A stretch of DNA of 18,375 nucleotides from an uncultured Atopobium sp. (GTDB lineage Bacteria > Actinomycetota > Coriobacteriia > Coriobacteriales > Atopobiaceae): positions 1-18,375 of the forward strand of contig CALIAD010000152.1 in assembly GCA_938041635.1 (NCBI GenBank), in the 5' to 3' direction. The notes under the pieces were generated by a model. The model saw only the letters and a program-made list of their open reading frames with translations, was not told where the DNA came from and ran no database searches. Position numbers and translations under genes: made by a program. Below are positions 1 through 6,873 of the stretch, in pieces (position 1 is the first letter of the stretch; every line of letters begins with the position of its first letter).

Positions 1-277
1 ACATAAACGTGAAGACCTCTTCACGCTGCATATTTACTTGTACACCAAGCTTTTCTGAGGCAGCATCAAGACGCTCTTTAAGACTCAAGAAAGACTCAGC
101 ATCCTGAAGTTCAACAAGCATGGTCATGGTAAAAATACCAGACAAAATAGTCTGGGCAATATCTAAGATGTTGGCATTTGACTCGGCCAAAGTGGTAGAA
201 ATTGCTGCAACAATTCCTGGAGCATCGCTGCCCAAAACAGTAACAACAGCACGATTTGCAGATGTTTCTGAAGTCAT
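1..277 (-). CDS. ACT domain protein (UPF0237 type), 3' end cut by window
   Basis: The reading frame begins at ATG 277 and runs off the left edge after 92 codons. The visible protein is one ACT domain: a first beta strand NRAVVTVLGSDAPGIVAAIS (residues 7-26) with the Asp-x-Pro-Gly-Ile turn typical of ligand-binding ACT folds, then NILDIAQTIL, and a C-terminal MQREEVF. This closely fits the stand-alone ACT proteins of about 90 residues (UPF0237 family), so only a few residues are probably missing. Such proteins are thought to bind small ligands, often amino acids; no specific ligand is inferred. The gene starts 37 nt after the carD stop with a weak GAGATGGG ribosome site, so it is probably co-transcribed with carD. 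Confidence 0.85.
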   Translation of the reverse strand, partial: MTSETSANRAVVTVLGSDAPGIVAAISTTLAESNANILDIAQTILSGIFTMTMLVELQDAESFLSLKERLDAASEKLGVQVNMQREEVFTFM

Positions 278-314
278 AATTTCCCATCTCTTGAACGGAT
301 GGGTTAATTGTACT

Positions 315-815
315 CTATGCCTTTCCGATTTCTACGCCATAGCGAGAGCTAAAGACCTTTTGAATCTCGTCAACGGTGCAATTTAGCGCTGTAATAAGCT
401 CATAAAGACCACGATTACTAGCCATCTTAAATATTCTCTCATGAGAAACAGGTGGTTTCTTGTTGAGTGAACGTGCTTTATCAATGCGAGCTCTAAACGT
501 TTTAGCAATACTGAAGGAATCTTTGCAAGAGCCTTCTCTAATCGCATGTCTGAAGTGTGATTCTTCAAGCGACGCATTATGAATATGGAACGTAATGAGC
601 TCAATTTGAGGATAGGTATCAACAAGATTCATAGCCTCGTCATGCGTCATAAGATCACGAAGTCTGAACTCTTGATCAAGAGGAAATACAATCTGAACAG
701 GGTGTTTTTGTCCAATAGGAGACAAAATGTAGGCCGGAGTAGGCTCCGAAACTACATTTTCAACAAGACATACGCCCTGACCCGGGTGAACGCAAAACTC
801 TCCAACAACTCGCAT
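315..815 (-). CDS. carD: CarD/CdnL family RNA polymerase-binding transcription regulator
   Basis: A 166-residue protein. The N-terminal CarD/TRCF RNAP-interaction domain (residues about 3-58) opens with FCVHPGQGVCLVENV, where the His-Pro-x-x-Gly core is the family signature. The C-terminal part (about 70-160) is helical and basic (FRARIDKARSLNKK), as expected for the DNA-contacting domain. The length matches the usual 160-170 residues. CarD proteins bind the RNAP beta subunit and stabilise open promoter complexes, notably at rRNA promoters. Start ATG 815 has a good GAGAGGAG site at normal spacing. Its promoter is an extended -10 element close upstream, and the ACT-domain gene follows within 37 nt. 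Family assignment is confident; the set of controlled promoters is unknown. Confidence 0.9.
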   Translation of the reverse strand: MRVVGEFCVHPGQGVCLVENVVSEPTPAYILSPIGQKHPVQIVFPLDQEFRLRDLMTHDEAMNLVDTYPQIELITFHIHNASLEESHFRHAIREGSCKDSFSIAKTFRARIDKARSLNKKPPVSHERIFKMASNRGLYELITALNCTVDEIQKVFSSRYGVEIGKA

Positions 816-840
816 AACACCACTCCTCTCGGATAACGAT

Positions 841-849
841 AGTATATCA
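841..849 (-). promoter_or_regulatory. Extended -10 promoter of carD
   Basis: On the minus strand the sequence TGA-TATACT (849 to 841) is an extended -10 element with 5 of 6 matches to TATAAT and the TG motif. Predicted start is near 835, giving a leader of about 20 nt that holds the carD ribosome site. No convincing -35 hexamer is visible at 16-18 nt. Confidence 0.55.
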
Positions 850-869
850 TGAGAAGCTCGTTATACGCT

Positions 870-905
870 AATGACCTGCAACTTTATAAAGCGTTGCAGG
901 TCATT
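870..905 (-). terminator. 12-bp hairpin after the cyclophilin gene, no U-tract
   Basis: AATGACCTGCAA (870-881) and TTGCAGGTCATT (894-905) form a perfect 12-bp stem with a 12-nt loop. It lies 31 nt after the cyclophilin stop on the minus strand. Neither side has a T-run, so it is not a classic intrinsic terminator. It may end the transcript with a factor or stabilise the 3' end of the mRNA. Confidence 0.45.
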
Positions 906-936
906 CAATAACATAACAATATTTTATATAAGGAAT

Positions 937-1674
937 CTAATCAATCATCGTGATGGACTCAATGACAGGCTGCTCTGAAGCAGGAATTGTTCCGTTTGAA
1001 TCAGTAGGTGTTACGCCTTTACAAATTGCGTCAACAACATCCATTCCGCTTGTTACCGTGCCAAATGCAGCATAGTTTCCATTCAGAGTTGAGTTGTCTG
1101 CCTGCATGATAAAGAACTGTGAGCTTGCCGAGTTAGGATCTTGAGCGCGTGCCATGGAAATAGTTCCACGTGTATGCGAGATGTTATTCTCGACACCGTT
1201 TTTGGTGAACTCACCCTTGATTTTGTTCTCGGATCCACCCGAGCCGTTGCCCTTAGGATCTCCGCCCTGAATCATGAAACCGTCAATAATACGATGGAAC
1301 GTAAGGCCATTATAGAAGCCTGATTCGGCAAGATGAGCAAAATTGGAGACCGTAATAGGTGCAACGTTTGCGTTAAGAGTTGCCTCGATGGTACCGTAAT
1401 CCTTCACCACAATGCGCACGTGGTGAATGCCTTTTGCATAGGGATCATCCGCTGCTACAGAATCAATATAGCCCTTGTTTTGCGAGCCCTGAGACTGTGT
1501 CTGCTGCGTCTGCTGCGTCTGCTGCGTCTGCTGCGACTGCGATTGCTGCGATTGCGAACTTGACTGTGGCTGAGACTTATCAGCACCTCTAAAAAGAGAG
1601 AAGCATATTGCTCCTACCGCAAGCACAACGATGACGATAACACCATACAGTCGGCGATTCTTTATTTGAAACAC
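937..1674 (-). CDS. Membrane-anchored cyclophilin-type peptidyl-prolyl isomerase
   Basis: A 245-residue protein that would catalyse cis-trans isomerisation of X-Pro bonds outside the membrane. Residues 1-8 are basic, 9-28 form a membrane segment (VIVIVVLAVGAICFSLF), and 34-65 are a Gln/Ser/Thr-rich linker with four Thr-Gln-Gln repeats. The cyclophilin domain spans about 84-245 and shows FHRIIDGFMIQGGD (126-139, catalytic Arg128), SQFFIM (185-190) and YAAFGTV (201-207). The Cys at 24 is preceded by Gly-Ala-Ile, which is not a good lipobox, so a membrane anchor is more likely than a lipoprotein. Start GTG 1674 is chosen because GGAGG lies 7 nt before it. It follows the tannase-like gene by 15 nt, so both are probably on one mRNA; it may help fold exported proteins. 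Confidence 0.9.
   Translation of the reverse strand: MFQIKNRRLYGVIVIVVLAVGAICFSLFRGADKSQPQSSSQSQQSQSQQTQQTQQTQQTQSQGSQNKGYIDSVAADDPYAKGIHHVRIVVKDYGTIEATLNANVAPITVSNFAHLAESGFYNGLTFHRIIDGFMIQGGDPKGNGSGGSENKIKGEFTKNGVENNISHTRGTISMARAQDPNSASSQFFIMQADNSTLNGNYAAFGTVTSGMDVVDAICKGVTPTDSNGTIPASEQPVIESITMID
1501..1536. repeat. Four 9-bp tandem repeats (CTGCTGCGT) in the cyclophilin linker
   Basis: Three exact copies of CTGCTGCGT and a fourth ending in A instead of T occupy 36 bp, followed by degenerate CTGCGATTG-type units to about 1557. On the minus strand they encode Thr-Gln-Gln units in the linker. The unit is a multiple of three, so slippage would change linker length but not the frame. Confidence 0.9.
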
Positions 1675-1689
1675 GCTATGTCCTCCCCT

Positions 1690-3513
1690 TTAAGCAGATG
1701 CGCTCGAGACAATCCAAGACACCAGATTGGCGGTTGCATTACCTGTTCTCTCGGCAAGAACGTGACCCTTATCCCAAACAAGTGTGTAATCGACGTTACT
1801 CACGCCCGAGAAGTGCTTTAGAGACAGGCCCAGGTTAAACGAAGTGCAGATTGAGGTATCGGTATTCTGAGCGCCCTCATTAATGCGCCAATAAGGAGCA
1901 ACCGAAGCTGTCTGATAACCCTTATAAGATGCGCTGGTAAAGTACAGCGGATTGAACATATCAACACGAGTTGGAATGTCATTCTCCAGTGTATCAGCTT
2001 TATTCAGATCAGAGGTCCAGTCATTAGCGTAGCTGGACTTCCAATCAGTAAGCTTCATATACGTATCAAGGTTCTTTTTGATGAGGTTGGCAGTCTGCTC
2101 ATCAAAATGCAAGGTACTTTGCTCGCCAACGCCAAATAGCTGATTTGCACGAGTGCTTCTATCAGGAGCATCAAAAGCTCCAACTGGAAGCGACGCGCCT
2201 CTTAAGGCTCGCGAGAAACCCCTCAAGTTCTCAAGCTCAACGCTCTGACGACGAAGGTTATATACAACCCAAATAGATTCTGAGTTCAGAGAGCCAAAAT
2301 AGTGCTCAGCAGTATCATAGATAGTAGATTGAACCTGCTGAGTAGCAGGAGCTGCATTATCTGTACCACGAACTGTTGCGAGATTTGGGTCACCTGGGAA
2401 CGTAGGCTCTTCCAGTCGCTGAGGCGTAGAGGTATAAGGGAATGCGTTGTCCCTAACAAAGTTATTTGCAGAAGTCTTAAGCTCGTTGATAAGAAGGTCT
2501 GCATATGATCCGGCGGTATAGATGCCAGAGTTAGTCTCATCAAGACTGACCTTGCTGTCATTGCTGTCGAGAAGATCCATGTTGTTGACAAATGAAGCAT
2601 ATGCACCAGCAAGATCTTGCGAGAGAGGTTGGGTCCATACACCCTCAGCACGGGAGTCTGTTGCATCTGCATACTGACCAGCTGACCACTCATACGCTGC
2701 GTCTGCAAGATCATATGAGGTTGCCGGACACCATGAAGCGCTGCCATAAATAGAGTCTGAAAGCTGCTCGCCCTTCTCGCTATGTGTAGCAGCGCCAACG
2801 GCTTTAAGATATGGCGTATAGAGCGGAGAGTCTCCCGAGGTTCCCAGCACCGCACTGAGGCCGCCGCCAGCTGCAAAGCCAAACACAAAAATCTTTGATG
2901 TATTGCATGGGAGCAGCTCGTTGTTGTAGCGCAAATACCTAATAGCTGCCTTGAAATCTACTGCTGGCCAAGGAGAGCCGCCTGCGTAAAGCTCGTCCGA
3001 GCCTGTGGTTGAATCGTAACCAGCACTTCTACCGCGGAAACCTGCGTATACGTACACAAAGCCAGCCTCAAGGTACGGCGCTAGGCCTTCGTATGAGTAA
3101 CTTGTAGGAGCGCTCTGAGGGAACAGCGTTGCTGTGTTAATAGGCATGACAATTGGTGCGGTACTTGCGGTGAAACTGCCCACAACGGCTTTCTCGCTTA
3201 CTTCGCACTCGTAGGTAGAGCCCTTCTTGGTTCCTGAGAAATACTTACCAGGCACAAAAACCGAGAGAGTGTTTACCGACTTGCTTGCAGGCTTAGTGCA
3301 GTACTGAATGCCCAGCTGATAGTAGCAATCGTTGTCCTCGTCATAGCTCCACTGAGTCATGTCTAGCTTAAGCGACTTAAACTCTTCAAGATCCACATTA
3401 GATGTAGGCTGATTCGTATCCTCAGAGGTCCTTGCCTGCGGAGTACACGCTGCTAATGTACCAGCGGCTCCCAGGGCAGAAAGGGACAAGAATTCTTTTC
3501 TCGTAAAGGCCAT
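1690..3513 (-). CDS. Tannase-like alpha/beta-hydrolase lipoprotein with Ala at the nucleophile position
   Basis: A 607-residue exported protein. The N terminus (TRKEFLSL) resembles a Tat signal with Arg-Lys in place of Arg-Arg, and a lipobox Leu-Ala-Ala-Cys puts the lipidated Cys at 23. The body looks like bacterial tannase/feruloyl-esterase type hydrolases: an oxyanion-side segment YAGFRGRSAGYD (156-167), a Pro-Trp-Pro-Ala-Val-Asp-Phe-Lys-Ala-Ala-Ile-Arg helix start, and a C-terminal VWDKGHVLAERTG with a possible catalytic His. The nucleophile elbow reads GFAAGGG (212-218). The expected form is Gly-x-Ser-x-Gly, but residue 214 is Ala (codon GCA, 2874-2872). The enzyme is therefore either inactive as a hydrolase, a binding protein, or uses another Ser. 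Start ATG 3513 has a GAGGGG site. It is first in an operon with the cyclophilin gene. The family call is from recall of motifs, moderately sure. Confidence 0.7.
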   Translation of the reverse strand: MAFTRKEFLSLSALGAAGTLAACTPQARTSEDTNQPTSNVDLEEFKSLKLDMTQWSYDEDNDCYYQLGIQYCTKPASKSVNTLSVFVPGKYFSGTKKGSTYECEVSEKAVVGSFTASTAPIVMPINTATLFPQSAPTSYSYEGLAPYLEAGFVYVYAGFRGRSAGYDSTTGSDELYAGGSPWPAVDFKAAIRYLRYNNELLPCNTSKIFVFGFAAGGGLSAVLGTSGDSPLYTPYLKAVGAATHSEKGEQLSDSIYGSASWCPATSYDLADAAYEWSAGQYADATDSRAEGVWTQPLSQDLAGAYASFVNNMDLLDSNDSKVSLDETNSGIYTAGSYADLLINELKTSANNFVRDNAFPYTSTPQRLEEPTFPGDPNLATVRGTDNAAPATQQVQSTIYDTAEHYFGSLNSESIWVVYNLRRQSVELENLRGFSRALRGASLPVGAFDAPDRSTRANQLFGVGEQSTLHFDEQTANLIKKNLDTYMKLTDWKSSYANDWTSDLNKADTLENDIPTRVDMFNPLYFTSASYKGYQTASVAPYWRINEGAQNTDTSICTSFNLGLSLKHFSGVSNVDYTLVWDKGHVLAERTGNATANLVSWIVSSASA

Positions 3514-3583
3514 AATTTCCCCTCGAATAGTTTATTCAGTGGAGGCAGCAACGACCGCTGACCTAGTTCAAGCTAGACAATCT

Positions 3584-3592
3584 ATTGTACCA
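3584..3592 (-). promoter_or_regulatory. Extended -10 promoter of the tannase-like/cyclophilin operon
   Basis: The minus strand carries TGG-TACAAT (3592 to 3584), an extended -10 element matching 5 of 6 consensus bases. The predicted start near 3577 leaves a leader of about 64 nt. No good -35 is visible. The site lies in the short divergent region shared with the plus-strand RDAC gene. Confidence 0.5.
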
Positions 3593-3642
3593 ATTTGCAA
3601 ACGTGTATGCTTAAGAGCGAGCGTTTAGAGAAACGAGTCAGC

Positions 3643-3912
3643 ATGCCAAAAATCGTCAACTTTTTTGACCTCATTCATCTTAATGAAAGGCTTGCTCAGC
3701 AGGGCCTTTTAAGTAAAGTTCACCTGCGTGACGCATGTGGCAAGCAATCTCTTTGGATAGAACTCTCCTCTAGCGAGAAACCCGATGAGCGCGAGAAAAT
3801 CGACGGTCAAGAGCTTGAAAAAACAAAGGAGCAAATTGAGGCGTTTTTTGCCATAAAGGGTATGACCGTTGAATTTGACCTCACTGGCGGAAAAAATTTC
3901 TGGATTGTATAA
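3643..3912 (+). CDS. Small RDAC-motif protein of unknown function
   Basis: An 89-residue soluble protein starting MPKIVNFF. Its centre reads HLRDACGKQSLWIEL, and the Arg-Asp-Ala-Cys string is the motif after which a small coriobacterial family (RDAC family, recalled) is named. The C-terminal half is helical and charged (EKIDGQELEKTKEQIEAFF) and ends in a beta-like EFDLTGGKNFWIV. No signal or membrane segment is present. Function is unknown. The frame stays open upstream to ATG 3607 and TTG 3595, but those residues are of low quality and lack a ribosome site. ATG 3643 also has only a weak GAGAAACGA upstream, so the start is uncertain. A tRNA-Phe follows 61 nt later with its own promoter. Confidence 0.75.
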   Translation: MPKIVNFFDLIHLNERLAQQGLLSKVHLRDACGKQSLWIELSSSEKPDEREKIDGQELEKTKEQIEAFFAIKGMTVEFDLTGGKNFWIV

Positions 3913-3921
3913 ATTGCCCGC

Positions 3922-3949
3922 TTGACGAAGCGCTTGAGTCTGTTATAGT
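3922..3949 (+). promoter_or_regulatory. Promoter of tRNA-Phe
   Basis: TTGACG (3922-3927) and TATAGT (3944-3949) are separated by 16 bp and match the sigma-70-type consensus at 5 of 6 and 5 of 6 bases. The mature tRNA starts 25 nt after the -10, as expected for a short 5' leader that RNase P removes. Confidence 0.75.
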
Positions 3950-3973
3950 AAATAAGCTTTTCGAAGCACCAAT

Positions 3974-4049
3974 GGCTGGGTAGCTCAGTTGGTAGAGCAG
4001 GGGACTGAAAATCCCCGTGTCAGGGGTTCGATTCCCTTCCCCGCCACCA
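3974..4049 (+). tRNA. tRNA-Phe (anticodon GAA), CCA encoded
   Basis: A 76-nt cloverleaf. The D arm is GCTC...GAGC, the anticodon arm is GGGGA-CTGAAAA-TCCCC with GAA at 34-36, and the T arm is AGGGG-TTCGATT-CCCTT. The 3' end is discriminator A plus an encoded CCA (4047-4049). In the acceptor stem, GGCTGGG against CCCCGCC leaves one T4-C69 mismatch; the other six pairs are Watson-Crick. The rest of the molecule is canonical. Confidence 0.97.
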
Positions 4050-4060
4050 CGACTTGAATC

Positions 4061-4095
4061 GGCTCAGAGAGAAATCTCTGAGCCGTTTTCTTTTA
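4061..4095 (+). terminator. Intrinsic terminator after tRNA-Phe
   Basis: GGCTCAGAGA-GAAA-TCTCTGAGCC forms a perfect 10-bp stem with a GAAA tetraloop (4061-4084), followed by G and TTTTCTTTT. It sits 11 nt after the tRNA end and would also stop read-through from the RDAC gene. Confidence 0.93.
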
Positions 4096-4196
4096 TCTTT
4101 TGATGTAGACGTGGCAAGTAGTAAACAGTAAAGGACGCACCTCTTTTAAGAAGCACGTCTTTCACAGGGTTCTTGCATTAAAAAATTGAACTAAAA

Positions 4197-4424
4197 CTAT
4201 CGATACGTACGCAAAGCTTCGATGAGCTCAGAAGCTTCAATACCTAGAGCTTCAGCAAAAGAAAAGACTTCTCCGAGTTTAACGCCACGCTCGCCTGATT
4301 CAACCTTTGATATGAATGCTTGATCTCCAGCAAGGTGCTCAGCAACCGCCTCTTGAGTAAGACGTTGCTTCTTTCGCAAATCGCGAAGACACTGGCCCAC
4401 TAATCTGTTAGATATCTGCTCCAT
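4197..4424 (-). CDS. Small XRE-family helix-turn-helix regulator
   Basis: A 75-residue protein that is almost entirely one Cro/CI-type HTH domain (residues about 9-66): LRDLRKKQRLTQEAVAEHL is helices 1-2, and GDQAFISKVESGER covers the recognition helix and the Ser-Gly-Glu-Arg turn typical of XRE proteins. There is no ligand or dimerisation domain. It would act as a small DNA-binding regulator. No Shine-Dalgarno sequence is seen before ATG 4424, so the mRNA may be leaderless or poorly translated. A perfect 8-bp inverted repeat lies 26-48 bp upstream and is the natural candidate for its own operator. The gene stands alone; its targets are unknown. Confidence 0.85.
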   Translation of the reverse strand: MEQISNRLVGQCLRDLRKKQRLTQEAVAEHLAGDQAFISKVESGERGVKLGEVFSFAEALGIEASELIEALRTYR

Positions 4425-4449
4425 AAATGCAGCGTAAAACTATCAACTC

Positions 4450-4472
4450 AAATATGCCAAAATCGCATATTT
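4450..4472. promoter_or_regulatory. Perfect inverted repeat upstream of the XRE gene, candidate operator
   Basis: AAATATGC (4450-4457), a 7-bp spacer CAAAATC, and GCATATTT (4465-4472) form a perfect 8-bp dyad. It is positioned 26-48 bp before the XRE start codon, where its own promoter must lie. A dimeric HTH protein could bind it. It directly abuts the terminator tail of the DUF2207 gene. Confidence 0.5.
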
Positions 4473-4515
4473 TCTTAAAAAAGAAATTCTCCCCGACAAG
4501 TTCACGGGGAGAATT
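4473..4515 (-). terminator. Intrinsic terminator of the DUF2207 gene
   Basis: AATTCTCCCCG (4485-4495) pairs perfectly with CGGGGAGAATT (4505-4515), an 11-bp stem with a 9-nt loop. On the minus strand it is followed by a T-rich tract (about 4484-4475). It starts 50 nt after the stop of the DUF2207 gene. Confidence 0.85.
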
Positions 4516-4565
4516 AAAACCTTTAAACGTAGCTTCTTGTGATGTTTATTGAAGCGCTTATGGCA

Positions 4566-6545
4566 TTAGAAGCCACCACCGCCGCCTCCGCCGCCGAAGC
4601 CACCGCCGCCTCCGGAGAAGCCGCCACCAAAACCGCCGCCAGAACTTGAATTAGAAGAAGCGAGCGCTGCCGTGGAGACAGAATGAGCAGCTGTAACACT
4701 CTTGGTTACGCTCTCAATTGCATTGGTTCGCATGCCATTTCCATAGTAATACCAGCTATAAACAGGCATAAACTGAGGATCTTTGAGCATCTCTGGCATT
4801 GCAACTTTCAGCTGCTCGATAACCTTATCCGCAACACCAAGCGCAACTGCCATAACCAGAAGCCTATTCCAAAGAATGACGTCAGTAGGGATTGCTTCAT
4901 GTAGATTGGTGAACTCAGTAAGCCACTTTCTTAGCGCACGAGTCTTAGCAAGCGTCTCAACACCCTCTCTGTTCATCAAATCAAACGAGCCAATGTTTAC
5001 AACTGCAATAAGGCCGGAAACGAAAAGAATGAACAGATGTAGTAGTAGATTGGCAAATGAAACATCAGCCATAACACCCATGAAGAATGCAGCAGCTGCA
5101 ACAAGAACATCAACAGCAATCAGAGCACCAAGAATTCCCTTACCGTGGAATGGAATCTTATTTGTTCCATACTTAGCAGCATAGCTAAGCTTGATGGGGC
5201 TCTCCCAAGACTCATATGCCTTATTAAAATCTTCTGGATGTGATGAAGCATATTTGCCAATTTGCTTCATAGTAACAGTGGTGTTTACCGCTCCAGATTC
5301 TCCGGCCTTATCAAAGATTAACCTCATTGCCATGATATCAATCTTATTTGACAGTGAACTGCCAGGGTAGAAAGGCTGCTGGCTTTCTGAAAGGTCTTGA
5401 ACCTTTGTAAGACAGTAATCAGACTTCTCCATACCAAGGAAGTTTGTACTAACCGTCTTATTCAAGCTAATGTACTTTGAATCCGAAAGGTGCATAAGGG
5501 TTGCTGTCAGAGCGTCTCCCTTAATCAGCTCACCGTTGTAAAGCATAGAAAGAACTGCCGGGTGATCATTAGATGGAACATCTCTGTAGTAAAGGTCATT
5601 AAACTGAGGAGCCATTACCTTTTTGTATTGAATACGCAGCAAGATTGCTGCTACAACGGTGATAGCTGCAAGTACTAATGGCGCATAAAGAATAAGAGCT
5701 ACCTGAGTTTTTGCAATATCACGCTTGTGATTTGCTTCATCCGCCCACGCTTGTTCCTCAGACAAGATGCTACTCAGCTTATTCTGCTGAATAGGAGCTA
5801 GCCCAGAAACCCAATCGGTTGGAAATGTAATGCGAGCTTCCGCAAACTCATCAGTTCCCACGCCAGGGACTTTGTAGACGACCGCATTATTGGTAATTTC
5901 TACATTTGCGTCCAGTGGACCATGTCCCCAGGCACGAACAGTATCGCCAGCAACTATAGATTGTCCTGAAGGAACAGGAAGATGGATAGTAGCCGTTACA
6001 TTACGAGACTCTGAATCCCAACCATCAGATACAAACTTCCAGTACAGTTCTGCAGTATCCGACCAGTTTGTTACAACATTAGTAATGTCATACTCAATAG
6101 TTATATGTGCTGACTCATCATCATGCGCTGAATAAATCTTTAGGTTCAGCATATTATTTGATAGAGTTGGAACATAATACTCATCTGAGCTGGAATTATT
6201 TCCACCAGTGTCTTTACTATAAATCTGACGCGTTCCTTGCCTATCCTGAACGGTAACTGAAGTAATGTTTACTTCAACGTTCTGTCCATTGTATTTATTC
6301 TTTCCAACTGGAAGATTCCAATAGACACCATGAAAACTACCATTGAAATAGAATGTACGAGTTTCTACGACATGCAACGTTCCGTCCTTTTGAACCGTCG
6401 CATCAATATTTACCGTATCTATTGAAAGGTCACGTGCAAATGCTTTGGCTGGTGCAATTAGAAACGCAACAGCCAAAAGCATTACGCAAAGCGCAATCCT
6501 TACGAACTGGCTCTTTTTAGAAGAGCGAAGCGAAACTTTATACAT
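4566..6545 (-). CDS. DUF2207 membrane protein with Gly-rich C-terminal tail
   Basis: A 659-residue protein. A signal peptide (about 1-38, ending in APAKAFA) leads to an extracellular DUF2207 beta domain (about 39-250, with TFYFNGSFHGVYWNLPVG). Then come a membrane segment at 281-303, a cytoplasmic part (305-465), a membrane hairpin at 470-490 and 495-517, and a C-terminal region. The tail (about 632-659) is nearly all Gly with Phe and Ser, a feature common in this family. The function of DUF2207 proteins is not established; they are conserved envelope proteins. ATG 6545 has a strong AAGGAG site. The gene lies 55 nt after the zinc-ribbon gene with no visible terminator between them, so it may be the tail of the tad transcript, may use the weak promoter noted near 6584, or both. 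A clear terminator follows it. Confidence 0.85.
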   Translation of the reverse strand: MYKVSLRSSKKSQFVRIALCVMLLAVAFLIAPAKAFARDLSIDTVNIDATVQKDGTLHVVETRTFYFNGSFHGVYWNLPVGKNKYNGQNVEVNITSVTVQDRQGTRQIYSKDTGGNNSSSDEYYVPTLSNNMLNLKIYSAHDDESAHITIEYDITNVVTNWSDTAELYWKFVSDGWDSESRNVTATIHLPVPSGQSIVAGDTVRAWGHGPLDANVEITNNAVVYKVPGVGTDEFAEARITFPTDWVSGLAPIQQNKLSSILSEEQAWADEANHKRDIAKTQVALILYAPLVLAAITVVAAILLRIQYKKVMAPQFNDLYYRDVPSNDHPAVLSMLYNGELIKGDALTATLMHLSDSKYISLNKTVSTNFLGMEKSDYCLTKVQDLSESQQPFYPGSSLSNKIDIMAMRLIFDKAGESGAVNTTVTMKQIGKYASSHPEDFNKAYESWESPIKLSYAAKYGTNKIPFHGKGILGALIAVDVLVAAAAFFMGVMADVSFANLLLHLFILFVSGLIAVVNIGSFDLMNREGVETLAKTRALRKWLTEFTNLHEAIPTDVILWNRLLVMAVALGVADKVIEQLKVAMPEMLKDPQFMPVYSWYYYGNGMRTNAIESVTKSVTAAHSVSTAALASSNSSSGGGFGGGFSGGGGGFGGGGGGGGF

Positions 6546-6583
6546 GAAAACTCCTTTATGTTACTTTCGCAACTCTTCCTAAA

Positions 6584-6592
6584 AGGATACCA
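6584..6592 (-). promoter_or_regulatory. Possible extended -10 promoter of the DUF2207 gene
   Basis: The minus strand has TGG-TATCCT (6592 to 6584), a TG-extended -10 with 4 of 6 matches and no -35. It would give a leader of about 31 nt. Weak; supported only by position and by resemblance to the other extended -10 promoters in the window. Confidence 0.3.
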
Positions 6593-6600
6593 CGTACTAA

Positions 6601-6873
6601 TTAATCTGCTGGTGAATATGAGTTATCCAGTTCAAACAAAGCAGGTGGCAGTCCTTTATCCCACTCCTCTCCTACTTCCTCAGAAAGCAAATACTCATCA
6701 GTTTCTATAAAAGGAAGGCTAGCAATTCTTTTATTTCTTGATGTTTCGAGATTGCATACAAGCGAGCTTGGGCCGCTGAAGTCTAGAAGGCACCCGTAAC
6801 AAATTCTCATGTCCTGAAATAACTTTTCTCCGCATCTGGGGCAAATTTTGACGGAGTAGTTTTCTATAGCCAT
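6601..6873 (-). CDS. Small zinc-ribbon protein at the end of the tad operon
   Basis: A 90-residue soluble protein. A zinc ribbon occupies residues 11-28: CPRCG (Cys11, Cys14) and CYGC (Cys25, Cys28). The remainder is acidic and without known motifs (ETDEYLLSEEVGEEWDKG). The frame allows an earlier ATG at 6894, but ATG 6873 has AAGGAG at 5-nt spacing and is preferred. The first 143 nt overlap the 3' part of the DUF192 gene in another frame, so translation is probably coupled. It could be a regulatory or scaffolding partner of the pilus machine; nothing in the sequence shows which. Confidence 0.75.
   Translation of the reverse strand: MAIENYSVKICPRCGEKLFQDMRICYGCLLDFSGPSSLVCNLETSRNKRIASLPFIETDEYLLSEEVGEEWDKGLPPALFELDNSYSPAD

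Noticed and set aside
1333..1592. Plus-strand open frames rich in Leu/Arg or Ala/Ser over the cyclophilin gene
   Set aside because: They are antisense reads of the tandem repeat and have no ribosome site or family features.
4134..4159. Hairpin GACGTGCTTCT/AGAGGTGCGTC after the XRE gene as a terminator
   Set aside because: It pairs fully only with three G-U wobbles in the minus-strand RNA and is followed by no clear T-run; too weak to annotate.
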